Source: Ruminococcus flavefaciens
Lineage (GTDB): Bacteria > Bacteroidota > Bacteroidia > Bacteroidales > P3
Length of the DNA stretch: 64,000 bases
Reading direction: 5' to 3'
Assembly: GCA_023667315.1 (NCBI GenBank)
Contig: JAMPAI010000005.1
Span: forward strand, 1 to 64,000
The notes under the pieces are model-generated. The model was not told the DNA's origin and did no database searches. It saw only the letters and a program-made list of their open reading frames with translations. Positions within the stretch are counted from its first letter, which is position 1, and the number at the start of each line of letters is the position of its first letter. Shown here piece by piece: positions 1 to 8,195 of this stretch. The position numbers and the translations under genes are program-made.

Positions 1-71
1 AAACAAAAACAGTTAAACAGCCCCTAATGTGTCAACCTTTTTCAGGGAAAGTCACATTCGGGCTCCAAAAC

Positions 72-155
72 TTGCAAAAAGTTGCAAAATCAGCATGAAA
101 CAACCTGCAAAAAGTTGTAAATTTGCCATTGAAAAACCCGCAAAAAGTTGCAATA
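72..155 (+). repeat. Three 18-bp direct repeats, 33-bp period, upstream of ATPase gene
   Basis: Three near-identical copies sit at 72-89, 105-122 and 138-155, with core GCAAAAAGTTGCAA (GTTGTAA in the second). Corresponding bases are exactly 33 bp apart. Copy 1 contains two self-complementary TTGCAA half-sites whose starts are 10 bp apart, one helical turn. The last copy abuts the ATG at 155. The arrangement looks like a phased operator or iteron array for a DNA-binding protein, possibly autoregulating the ATPase. The function is inferred; the repeats and the phasing are seen directly. Confidence 0.85.
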
Positions 156-1564
156 TGCTTGAACGGAAGATATTTAAAAAACTCAACGACTGGCGAATAT
201 CAAAAAAAAAGAAAGCCCTGCTTGTAAAAGGCGCCCGACAAGTCGGTAAAACAACCAGTATCCGCGCATTCGGCAAAAAGCACTACAAGCATTACATCGA
301 AATCAACTTCGAGAAGACCCCTTCGGCACGGGAGGCCTTTGCCGGCGATTTGGACGCTAAAACAATAATCCTCAACCTGTCGGCCATGGGCTACGGCCCC
401 TTTGAGAAAGGGAATACGCTCGTATTCTTCGATGAAATCCAGAGTTGCCCCGCCGCCCGCACCGCCATCAAGTTTTTGGTAGAAGACGGAGCCTACGACT
501 ATATAGAATCTGGTTCGCTACTGGGTATCAACTATAAAGAAGTATCCTCCTATCCTGTCGGCTTTGAAGAACAGGTGGAGATGTACCCACTTGACTTCGA
601 GGAGTTCTTATGGGCTAACGGCGTTTCGCCCGACGTCATCGCGCGGCTTCGAACAGCCTATGAACGCCTTATTCCCTTGCCCGACTTTCTACACGAGCAG
701 ATGATGGGCCATTTCCGCCGCTTTCTGATTGTAGGCGGGATGCCGGAAGCTGTCATGGCCTTTCTGTCGAATAATGATTTGGAGAGAACCCGCCGCGTGC
801 AGGCAGCGATACTGGACGGCTACCGCAACGACATCGCCAAATACGCCGGCAGTGAACAGCATTTAGCCAAGCAGGTGTTCGACGCCATTCCCGAGCAACT
901 CTGCAAAAAAGACAAGCGTTTCGTATTGGCCACTCTGGAGAAGGGTGCCTCGCAACGCAAGTTCGGCGATGCCACGCAGTGGTTGGCCGATGCAGGTATA
1001 GCCTATTTCTCTTTCAATGTCAGCGCTTTCGAACTCCCGTTTTCATTCTCGGAGAAGCGAAATCTATACAAACTCTTTATGCTCGACACGGGTCTGTTGA
1101 GCCACATGAGCCTGAAAGACATCCAATTTCCCGTTCTCAACGGCGAGATAGACATCAACGAAGGGGCGCTGACCGAAAATTTTGTAGCCGTGGAATTGGT
1201 CAAGCATGGCATATCGTTGAACTACTACGACAAGAAAAGTCGTCAGGAACTCGATTTCATCTTTCCCGAGCGGAACCGCATCTCGGTTATCGAAGTCAAG
1301 TCGGGCAACAGCTACACACGCCACGCCTCTCTGAACGCCATCCGCACCGCCTACCCCGACCGCATCCACCGCTCCATAGTGCTGAGCAAGTATAACGTTT
1401 TCGTTAAGCCAAATGAGCCATCGAAAACTTGTTTTCAAGATGGCCATGGCGAGAAAACGGGCGCGAAAGCGAATATCCGCCATGACGAAGCGTTTGGCAG
1501 TGATGCCCCCCACCGCACGGATGAAGTGGTATATTACCCCCTGTATATGGTGATGTTTGTGTAG
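155..1564 (+). CDS. AAA family ATPase with DUF4143 C-terminal domain
   Basis: A 469-residue protein of the widespread but poorly characterised AAA_14/DUF4143 ATPase family. Near the N-terminus VKGARQVGKTTS is the P-loop, and FFDEIQSCP is the Walker B motif. The C-terminal part carries the nuclease-like DUF4143 pattern (LDFIFPERN...SVIEVKSG), resembling a PD-(D/E)XK fold with D, E and K conserved. The frame stays open upstream to 29, but those extra 42 codons are made of the AKSCK-encoding repeats, so MLERKIFKKL at 155 is the better start. About 40 residues (roughly 1406-1525) separate KYNVFV from the terminal VVYYPLYMVMFV, a junction that is normally short in this family as I recall it. Substrate and biological role are unknown. 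Confidence 0.85.
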   Translation: MLERKIFKKLNDWRISKKKKALLVKGARQVGKTTSIRAFGKKHYKHYIEINFEKTPSAREAFAGDLDAKTIILNLSAMGYGPFEKGNTLVFFDEIQSCPAARTAIKFLVEDGAYDYIESGSLLGINYKEVSSYPVGFEEQVEMYPLDFEEFLWANGVSPDVIARLRTAYERLIPLPDFLHEQMMGHFRRFLIVGGMPEAVMAFLSNNDLERTRRVQAAILDGYRNDIAKYAGSEQHLAKQVFDAIPEQLCKKDKRFVLATLEKGASQRKFGDATQWLADAGIAYFSFNVSAFELPFSFSEKRNLYKLFMLDTGLLSHMSLKDIQFPVLNGEIDINEGALTENFVAVELVKHGISLNYYDKKSRQELDFIFPERNRISVIEVKSGNSYTRHASLNAIRTAYPDRIHRSIVLSKYNVFVKPNEPSKTCFQDGHGEKTGAKANIRHDEAFGSDAPHRTDEVVYYPLYMVMFV

Positions 1565-1611
1565 GGGAGAGTGTTAGGTTATGTATTATTTGATGATAAT
1601 TTTTGGAAAGT

Positions 1612-3363
1612 ATGAGGATACAAGATGTTTTTGCCAACTTTGATATAATTGACAAAAAATGTTTTAGCTTTCATGAACTAGTTTCCGCAATAAATGCTTT
1701 GGGGAAAGATGAAACTAAGAAACCGGAACATCAGTATGAGTACGTAGCTTTCAGTCTTCAGCCGCAACATGGCGAGAATCCTTGGGGAAATTATTATTTT
1801 GGTCCATATCTCACTGGGACTGATAACGAGGGAAATATTGTTTATATTCCATCAAGGGATCAGATCACACCAAATGCGGTTTTATATTGGGAAAAAAGGT
1901 ATAAAGAAGTTATAAATCCGTTATTAAAGATGCGCTACGCCGCACTAGTATGGGATTACAAAAAAACGATAGTACATGATAACTATGAACCCAATCTATA
2001 TCGTATTCTCGTTGATAGTATGTTGGAGGTTTGTAATGGCGATTATCAATGCCATCCTGCATTAACAATCAATGTTTTGGAACGCTTATTTGATATAGCT
2101 AAAGGGCAGCCACAAGACTTATTGCTAGTTAAGCAAGCCTATGCCAATTTCGAAATACGGCATGCAGAAGATAAAAATGTACGTTATTGGGCATCACGAT
2201 TCGAGATGATGCTTAAGTATAAAAACAGTTTTACTCAAAAAGAAAAAGAGGATATTGTGGCAGAGCATGAAGCTCGTTTGGAAAGACTCAATACCCCTGA
2301 TGAAAATGATAGAGTTAGTCCTTGGAATATTCAGGCACAAGTATCGCTTCTAGCAGACTATTACAATTCATGTTCTCAGAAAGATGACATTATGCGATTA
2401 TTACAAATTTTAGAACAAGCGTTTTACAAAGAAAAGATCCATATGACTAGATTACAATTTATTGGTAATCTAGAACGTGTTTTGAAGTTGTATCGTCATT
2501 ACAATCTTTCTGATGAAGTTAATCGCGTTTTGTTGAATATACAACAATTAAGTATTGGCACTACTAGCGAGTTAGAGTCGGTTGTGTATGAGCTCGAAAC
2601 TCCTCAGGAATTTTTTGAATTAGCAGACAGAATGTTTGGCAAGAAAGCAACAACAGATGAAGAACGATTAAATAATTTTGCTGGTTATTTTTTACCGAAA
2701 AAGGCGAAAGAAGAGGAAAGTTTGAAAAAAATTGCGGAGGAAGCGCCTTTGCAATCTATTTTTAAGACACAATTGAAAGATGAAAAAGGACGACCAACAT
2801 CTGTAGTTGGCCCAATTGAAGAAGATCTAGAGGGTAATCTTGCGTATTATATAGCGGAGAAACTTTCTTTACAGGGTGGATTTCTCCGTGTAGCGATTGA
2901 CAAATTATTTGCAGCTGGTATCTCAATGGAGAAGATTATGAATAATGTAATAGTTATATCTCCGATTTTTGACGAGGAACGTTATGCAATAATACGAGAG
3001 GCGCTTGATTTTTTGGTTGAAGGTAGATATATCTTATTCAGTCATTTGATTGTCCCTCAGATAGAGCATACAGTATGCAATCTAGTAGAAATGGCAGGAG
3101 GAAGTATACTTCGTTTACAAATGCATGGCAAAGGATTTCAATTAAAAACGCTTGATGAGTTGCTCCGAGAAAGAAAGGCAATTGATATTTTAACTGAAGA
3201 TGGTGCATATTATCTTCGTCTAGTTTTGACACATCAGATAGGACTAAATATTAGAAATTTAATGTGTCATGGAATACTTCCTGCAGAACATTTTGGTAAA
3301 GAAACTGCAATGAGATTGTTCCATGTACTCATTTTTTTGGGGCTTTGTCAAAAAGAGAAATAA
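1612..3363 (+). CDS. DUF4209-like protein with HEPN-type RX4H motif
   Basis: A 583-residue, predicted mostly helical soluble protein of unknown function with no signal peptide or membrane segment. The C-terminal stretch (LTHQIGLNIRNLMCHGIL, about residues 538-555) matches the end of DUF4209 proteins. R548 and H553 form an RX4H pattern of the kind used by HEPN ribonucleases. The gene is clearly AT-richer than its surroundings and uses AT-rich codons, which suggests recent transfer. ATG at 1612 is preferred over a TTG three codons earlier. It starts 47 bp after the ATPase gene on the same strand and could be co-transcribed with it. The family assignment rests on motif memory, so it is moderate; nuclease activity is only an inference. 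Confidence 0.6.
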   Translation: MRIQDVFANFDIIDKKCFSFHELVSAINALGKDETKKPEHQYEYVAFSLQPQHGENPWGNYYFGPYLTGTDNEGNIVYIPSRDQITPNAVLYWEKRYKEVINPLLKMRYAALVWDYKKTIVHDNYEPNLYRILVDSMLEVCNGDYQCHPALTINVLERLFDIAKGQPQDLLLVKQAYANFEIRHAEDKNVRYWASRFEMMLKYKNSFTQKEKEDIVAEHEARLERLNTPDENDRVSPWNIQAQVSLLADYYNSCSQKDDIMRLLQILEQAFYKEKIHMTRLQFIGNLERVLKLYRHYNLSDEVNRVLLNIQQLSIGTTSELESVVYELETPQEFFELADRMFGKKATTDEERLNNFAGYFLPKKAKEEESLKKIAEEAPLQSIFKTQLKDEKGRPTSVVGPIEEDLEGNLAYYIAEKLSLQGGFLRVAIDKLFAAGISMEKIMNNVIVISPIFDEERYAIIREALDFLVEGRYILFSHLIVPQIEHTVCNLVEMAGGSILRLQMHGKGFQLKTLDELLRERKAIDILTEDGAYYLRLVLTHQIGLNIRNLMCHGILPAEHFGKETAMRLFHVLIFLGLCQKEK

Positions 3364-3417
3364 AATCTTTGTATGATTTTTTAACTATTTAATATAGTTG
3401 TATTTAGAATCACCGCG

Positions 3418-3795
3418 TTGCTTTACAAAGGAGAAGACGGCGATACGCTCAGCCTTATCGGCGTGGCTTTCGTCATGGCCTCTTCGCTCTCCTTCCTATG
3501 CGATTTATATCGTGGGCACCGCCCCATGCCCCAAAACATCGCCACGCTCAAACTCATGTTCTACGGACTGGCTTTCGGTATGCTCGTGTTTCTTGTGCGC
3601 CTCGACTTCGGACAAAACCTGCAACTCGTCTTCCGACCCATACCTGTGGGCTCCCTCGTTGCATTAGCCATCTTTCCCAGCGTCATTTCGTTGGGCTGCA
3701 CCACCTTGGCCATCCAATACATCGGTTCCACACCTGCGGCCATTGAACCCTCTTTTCCTCTCTGTTTTCACAAATTCATCGTATCCTCGCATTAA
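3418..3795 (+). pseudogene. EamA/DMT transporter remnant
   Basis: The translated segment is GC-rich and hydrophobic. It contains motifs of the second EamA domain of ten-helix drug/metabolite transporters: SLIGVAFVMASSLSF, then SLGCTTLAIQYIGSTPAAI. In an intact protein the last motif runs on into GALEPVTAV and two more helices; here it breaks off into EPSFPLCFHKF and stops. The first five helices are missing upstream and there is no convincing start codon. It is therefore a fragment truncated at both ends, directly after the AT-rich DUF4209 gene. The accessory genes may have inserted into or next to an EamA gene. It is not expected to encode a working transporter. Confidence 0.7.
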
Positions 3796-3815
3796 AATTA
3801 TATCAACAATCAACC

Positions 3816-4709
3816 TCACAGCCCACGCACCCCCTCCCGATACCTTTTCAGTTCTGATTCAGGGAAAGCCGCTATCGCACGGTCGAGTTCCCTGAGAATA
3901 ACAGCTTTGTCCTTCGGCAAGACACCGGTTATCGGCACGGTGTTGGAGACATGGTTGGCAAGGATATTGGTCTTTATTCCCAACCGGCTGATAAAGGTTC
4001 GCAACTCCAGCAGGCGTTCCATTTCCGGTTCCTCCTCGTAGGTTCCGGCAATCACATCTTGATACAGAGCTGATTCCGGAAAAACAGTAAGCGAAACGAT
4101 ATTGATGATATAGGGATTCAACTTGTTCAGCACTTCTGCGGAAGCCAATGCGGAAGCCTCGCCCATGCCTTTTCCTCCAAGTCCGTTGAGATAGACCACA
4201 TTGTATTTGATGCCCGCTTCATCGAGCTTTGAAAGCTGTTCAAGAATATCTTCGGCTTGATATCCCTTGTTCATTCTTTCCAAAGTCGGATTATGGGCGG
4301 TTTCCATACCGATATTGATATTGTCGAGTTTCATGTGCCTCAAATTCTTCAACTCCTCCACACTCTTGGGGGCGACATCCGTAACTCGGGCGAACATTCC
4401 GAAAGACTCCATGTGCGGCAGATATTTCCTCAGCAAAATGGCAACATCCATCAGTTTGTCATAACTCATGACAAAAGGATTCGCACCTATAAGATATACC
4501 CTGCGGGCGCGCGGCTGCCATTGGCGTATCACCCGAAGATCTTCCTCCACTTCGCTCAAGGGCGACATCTTGAACGGAGTGCCGTGATACAGGCTGCAAA
4601 ACTTGCACCGATGCCAAGTGCAACCCGATGTAACTTGCAAAAGCTGTGAATTGGCTTCATACGGCGGCCTCCATATCGGACCTGTAAAATGCAATTTCGG
4701 TTCCATCAT
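3816..4709 (-). CDS. Radical SAM protein
   Basis: A 297-residue radical SAM enzyme of unknown substrate. Near the N-terminus TSGCTWHRCKFCSLY supplies the three cysteines for the [4Fe-4S] cluster (C30, C35, C38), spaced CX4CX2C rather than the classic CX3CX2C. This variant occurs in a group of stand-alone radical SAM proteins related to COG1032. Following motifs (IGANPF, LKNLRHMKLDNINIGMETA, VVYLNGLGGKG) fit the TIM-barrel strands and the SAM-binding glycine region. The start is MMEPKLHFTG at 4709; a longer open frame to 4850 would overlap the divergent regulator and has no homologous look. It is divergent from the HxlR gene and has a good promoter of its own. Confidence 0.85.
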   Translation of the reverse strand: MMEPKLHFTGPIWRPPYEANSQLLQVTSGCTWHRCKFCSLYHGTPFKMSPLSEVEEDLRVIRQWQPRARRVYLIGANPFVMSYDKLMDVAILLRKYLPHMESFGMFARVTDVAPKSVEELKNLRHMKLDNINIGMETAHNPTLERMNKGYQAEDILEQLSKLDEAGIKYNVVYLNGLGGKGMGEASALASAEVLNKLNPYIINIVSLTVFPESALYQDVIAGTYEEEPEMERLLELRTFISRLGIKTNILANHVSNTVPITGVLPKDKAVILRELDRAIAAFPESELKRYREGVRGL

Positions 4710-4738
4710 TCCTCGATTATTTTTGTAATTTCGTACCG

Positions 4739-4769
4739 CAAAACTACCCGATAATGAAAATAGAAGCAA
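4739..4769 (-). promoter_or_regulatory. Promoter of the radical SAM gene
   Basis: On the minus strand a -33 TTG (4769-4767) is followed after 20 nt by TAGTTTTG (4746-4739), a full match to the Bacteroidota TAnnTTTG -7 box. It lies about 30 bp before the start codon at 4709. Confidence 0.6.
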
Positions 4770-4843
4770 TAACTTACAAGAAGGTTCGCCCCTTACTGAA
4801 AAGTTAGTTCCGCTGATCTTCAACCCGTTTTGCACACGCCGCC

Positions 4844-5233
4844 ATGACAAAAAAATTAGACTACGGATATTGCAAGGCCGCGCCGATGCTCGAATGGCTC
4901 GGCAACAAATGGGCCTTGGTGGTTCTCGTAAAGATTGCGGAAAATGAACCTGTGCGATTTAACGAACTGTATCGGAACATTCCGTCCGTTTCCGAAAAGG
5001 TCTTGGCGCAAGTACTCAAACAACTCACCTCCGACGGCATCATCTGCCGGCAACTGTTCCCTGATGTACCGCCTAAGGTGGAGTATTCCATCACCGACTT
5101 CGGCAAGACCCTACTTCCCCATGTGAATGCCCTTCTCCACTGGGGGCAGGAAAACTTCGAGCGGATTATGATGAATCGGAAAAGTACAGACACAACCGCG
5201 ACGGCTACACCGAAGCCAAATCGGAACTCGTGA
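4844..5233 (+). CDS. HxlR family transcriptional regulator (C-terminal frameshift)
   Basis: A winged helix-turn-helix regulator of the HxlR family, which commonly senses electrophiles or redox change. The characteristic N-terminal pattern DYGYCKAAPMLEWLGNKWAL carries the conserved cysteine (C10). The wing (PKVEYSITDFGKTLLPHV) is complete. After residue ~111 (MMNRK) the frame ends in a low-complexity tail TDTTATATPKPNRNS. In the -1 frame the DNA instead reads EKYRHNRDGYTEAKSELVKRITALAKQ and ends with TAA at 5278-5280, which looks like the native C-terminus. One base (probably a G in the CGGAAAAG at 5177-5184) appears deleted. The DNA-binding domain is intact, so the shortened protein may still work. 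It is divergent from the radical SAM gene, a possible target. Confidence 0.8.
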   Translation: MTKKLDYGYCKAAPMLEWLGNKWALVVLVKIAENEPVRFNELYRNIPSVSEKVLAQVLKQLTSDGIICRQLFPDVPPKVEYSITDFGKTLLPHVNALLHWGQENFERIMMNRKSTDTTATATPKPNRNS

Positions 5234-5428
5234 AACGCATCACCGCACTGGCGAAACAGCAAAAAGACAATAGGTCTTAATTTTGTTACTGCGGTAAATT
5301 TTACGGCGGTAAAAATCCCTCAAAGCCCGCTCACTGCGGACAGCAAGAACGCCTAAAAACAAGCCCGTAAAATTGCTAACTTAGCGGCAGGTTTCGAACA
5401 GGTTCTTTATCCGGGTAACGGTCGGATT

Positions 5429-7570
5429 ATGAGGAAGATTGTTTTAACAGGATTGCTTTTGTTGGCCGCCTTGCACAGCGAGGGGCAGAACTTCCTTACC
5501 GGGACGGACAGCCTGCTTTATGCCCCTGCCCTGCAGAGTGTAACCATATCGGGGCAGCGCGGCAACAAGATCACCCCCCTGGAAACCACGCTGAACACCG
5601 TTATGCTCAAGAAGGCGGACATTATGTCGAACCTCTCGGGAAGCCTTATGCAGACCCTTTCGGGCATTCCCGGCGTACAGGCCATGACCATCGGTTCGGG
5701 CAGTTCCAAGCCCGCCATCCGCGGCCTGGGGTTCAACCGCACCGTGGTATCCGAAAACGGCGTGAAGCACGACGGGCAGCAATGGGGCGAGGATCACGGG
5801 CTGGAGATAGACCAGTTCTCGGTGGATGAAGTGGAGATCATCAAGGGTCCGGCCTCGCTGGCCTACGGCTCTGACGCCATCGGAGGCGTGATCAGCCTGC
5901 AGAGCAATGTGGCGCCCAAAAAGAAGTTCGGCGGCAGCGTTCGCCTCTTTACCCGCAGCAACAACGAATCGATAGGCGGCAACGCGCAGGTCTACGGGCG
6001 CAAGAAAAGGTTCTGGTACCGCGCCGACCTTACCTATACCGACTATGCCGACTATATGGTGCCCGCCGACAGCATACGGTACTACGACTACAACATAGCC
6101 CTCTACCGGCACCGCGTGCGCAACACCGCCGGCAAGGACCGCAACGGAAGCCTGACCTTCGGCTATACGGGCAACAACGTCTCCACCAACGTAAAGGTAT
6201 CGGACGTGTATTCCAAGAGCGGTTTCTTCGCCGACGCCCACGGGCTGGAAGTGCGGCTGTCGGACATCGACTACAACCGCTCCATACGCGACATCGACCT
6301 TCCCTACCAGTTCGTGAACCACTTCAAGGTGGTGAGCAACACCAAATGGAACGCCGGCAATTCCCGATGGATCGGCACGATCGCCTATCAGAACAATATC
6401 CGCGAGGAACATTCCGAACCCGTGTCGCACGGCTACATGCCCAAGCCCACCGGCACGCTGGAGCGGCGCTATGTAAAGCACACCGCCAGCGCCGCCCTCG
6501 GCATGACCCTGCCCCTGGCGCACAGGAACACCCTCAGCGCGGGGTTCAACGTGGATTACCAACACAACCGGCGCGGCGGCTGGGACTTCGTGATTCCCGA
6601 TTTCGGCACGGTATCCGAAGGGCTGTACGTATCCGACAAATGGCAGGCCAACGAGCAATGGGCCGTCAGCGCGGGCATCCGCCTGGACGGCATCCACACC
6701 CATATCCATTCCTACTACGACTGGTATCCGACCCCGCAGGCCAACGGCGACCCGGTGTATATGAAACGGGCCTCCAAGCTGAACCGCTCCTTTTTCAGCT
6801 TTACCTACAGCGCGGGCGTAAGCTTCGCCGACAAGGGCTGGTCGTTCAAGGCCAACATCGGCAAGAGTTTCCGCGCACCCTCGCCCCAGGAACTGGGCAT
6901 CGACGGCATCAACTACAACGTGTTCCGCTACGAGAAGGGCAATGCCGCGCTCAAACCCGAACAGTCTTACCAACTGGACGCTGGTGTGTCGTGGACGGGA
7001 ACGAGGTTCGAGTTCGCGCTCGACCCCTACATCAACTATTTTCCGAACTACATCTACCTCAACCCCACCTCCTCGTATGTAGAGGGGCTGCAATCCTATT
7101 ACTACACCCAGAGCCGCGTGTTCCGCTACGGCATGGAGGCATCGCTGGCCTACCGTTTCCTGCCCGACTGGAAACTGGGTCTGAAAGGGGAATACCTCTA
7201 TGCCGTTCAGCTCTCGGGAAACAAGAAAGGCTATTCGCTGCCCTTCTCGCCTCCCGGTGCCGTACATGTGGAACTTACCTACAGCCTGCCCGAGACCGAC
7301 GGGAAAAACGGAGGGTTCTTTACCCTCGACCTGAAACTAGCCGCCCGCCAGGACCGCATCGTCCCGCCCGAAAAGAGCACGCCGGGCTATGTGCTGCTCA
7401 ATGTGTCGGCAGGCAAGGACTTCGCCATAGGCAACAGCACGCTCAAGCTGAACCTTAAGGTACAGAACCTGCTGAACACCAAATACTACGACCACACCAG
7501 CTATTACCGCCTGATAGACCTTCCCGAACCCGGATGCGACGTTTTCCTTATGGTGGAATGGGTGTTTTAA
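5429..7570 (+). CDS. TonB-dependent outer membrane receptor
   Basis: A 713-residue TonB-dependent receptor. It starts with a cleavable signal peptide (MRKIVLTGLLLLAALHSEGQ). A plug domain follows, with the VDEVEIIKGPASLAYGSDAIGGVI region near residues 130-155, and then a long C-terminal beta-barrel ending in an aromatic residue (VFLMVEWVF). There is no carboxypeptidase-like N-terminal extension, so it is not a SusC-type glycan transporter. The plug contains the His/Asp/Glu segment KHDGQQWGEDHGLEIDQ, reminiscent of metal or metallophore receptors. It lies 29 bp upstream of a DUF4625 lipoprotein, presumably in the same operon. Metal uptake is an inference. Confidence 0.9.
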   Translation: MRKIVLTGLLLLAALHSEGQNFLTGTDSLLYAPALQSVTISGQRGNKITPLETTLNTVMLKKADIMSNLSGSLMQTLSGIPGVQAMTIGSGSSKPAIRGLGFNRTVVSENGVKHDGQQWGEDHGLEIDQFSVDEVEIIKGPASLAYGSDAIGGVISLQSNVAPKKKFGGSVRLFTRSNNESIGGNAQVYGRKKRFWYRADLTYTDYADYMVPADSIRYYDYNIALYRHRVRNTAGKDRNGSLTFGYTGNNVSTNVKVSDVYSKSGFFADAHGLEVRLSDIDYNRSIRDIDLPYQFVNHFKVVSNTKWNAGNSRWIGTIAYQNNIREEHSEPVSHGYMPKPTGTLERRYVKHTASAALGMTLPLAHRNTLSAGFNVDYQHNRRGGWDFVIPDFGTVSEGLYVSDKWQANEQWAVSAGIRLDGIHTHIHSYYDWYPTPQANGDPVYMKRASKLNRSFFSFTYSAGVSFADKGWSFKANIGKSFRAPSPQELGIDGINYNVFRYEKGNAALKPEQSYQLDAGVSWTGTRFEFALDPYINYFPNYIYLNPTSSYVEGLQSYYYTQSRVFRYGMEASLAYRFLPDWKLGLKGEYLYAVQLSGNKKGYSLPFSPPGAVHVELTYSLPETDGKNGGFFTLDLKLAARQDRIVPPEKSTPGYVLLNVSAGKDFAIGNSTLKLNLKVQNLLNTKYYDHTSYYRLIDLPEPGCDVFLMVEWVF

Positions 7571-7599
7571 GGCTTGCAAACGCTTAAAAACGATATACG

Positions 7600-8058
7600 A
7601 TGATAAAGAAACTGCTTTTACTGACGCTGCCCCTCCTGATGTTCGCCTGCAAGGACAACAAGGAAATAGACATGGAAAGTCCGAAGATCGCCGGCGGGGA
7701 AACCGAATCGCCGTTCAACTGCCAGACGATCCTGCGGGGCGAAACCTTGCCGGTAAGCTTCTTGCTTACGGATAACGAGGAGTTGGGTTCCTACAATATC
7801 GAGATCCACAACAATTTCGACCACCACAGCCACTCCACCTCGGCCGAGGATTGTCCGTTCGACCCCGACAGGGAAGCGGTGAACCCCTGGATTTACAACA
7901 AAGACACCGATATTCCGGCGGGGCTGCAATCGTATGCGCTCTCCATGAAAATTGCCGTGCCGAACGATGTGGACACGGGCGACTATCATTTCACGGTACG
8001 GGTCACCGACAAGGCCGGATGGCAGAGCTTTAAGGCCGTGAGCCTGAAAATGCGCTGA
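7600..8058 (+). CDS. DUF4625 lipoprotein
   Basis: A 152-residue lipoprotein. The N-terminus MIKKLLLLTLPLLMFACKDN has a lipobox ending at C17. The mature part resembles DUF4625: a beta-sandwich region with GETLPVSFLLTDNEELGSYNIEI followed by a His-rich loop, HNNFDHHSHS, around residues 69-78. It is paired with the TonB-dependent receptor just upstream and probably acts as its surface or periplasmic partner. The histidine cluster suggests metal binding, which is not proven. No strong terminator follows. Confidence 0.75.
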   Translation: MIKKLLLLTLPLLMFACKDNKEIDMESPKIAGGETESPFNCQTILRGETLPVSFLLTDNEELGSYNIEIHNNFDHHSHSTSAEDCPFDPDREAVNPWIYNKDTDIPAGLQSYALSMKIAVPNDVDTGDYHFTVRVTDKAGWQSFKAVSLKMR

Positions 8059-8143
8059 AAAAGCCCGTTTCGGGGCGAATTTCAACCATAGCCATCTTTC
8101 TGTATTTCAATTCGCTCCGAAGATTTTAACATTTTTTTAAGAA

Positions 8144-8171
8144 TTGCCGATGTTCTTTATGCCTATCTTTG
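8144..8171 (+). promoter_or_regulatory. Promoter of the moxR-bat operon
   Basis: TTG at 8144-8146 and TATCTTTG at 8164-8171 with a 17-nt spacer match the Bacteroidota -33/-7 pattern, with a slightly short spacing. It lies 24 bp before the moxR start codon and is the only consensus promoter seen before the long bat gene run. Confidence 0.5.
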
Positions 8172-8195
8172 CCCTGTTGCTAAAAAAAACATATC

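Noticed and set aside
29-154. N-terminal extension of the ATPase
   Set aside because: The 42 codons consist of the DNA repeats and give a repetitive AKSCK peptide; the conserved protein starts at MLERKIFKKL.
72-155. Possible CRISPR array
   Set aside because: Only three repeats of 18 bp with 15-bp gaps, no cas genes, and the repeat has internal TTGCAA symmetry typical of a protein-binding site.
5375-5385. GCTAACTTAGC inverted repeat before the TonB receptor as operator or -7 box
   Set aside because: The TAACTTAG has a mismatch in the key TTTG and there is no -33 box; the palindrome is too short to stand alone.
8059-8100. Terminator after the DUF4625 gene
   Set aside because: CCCG-TTT-CGGG gives only a four-pair stem without a T-run.
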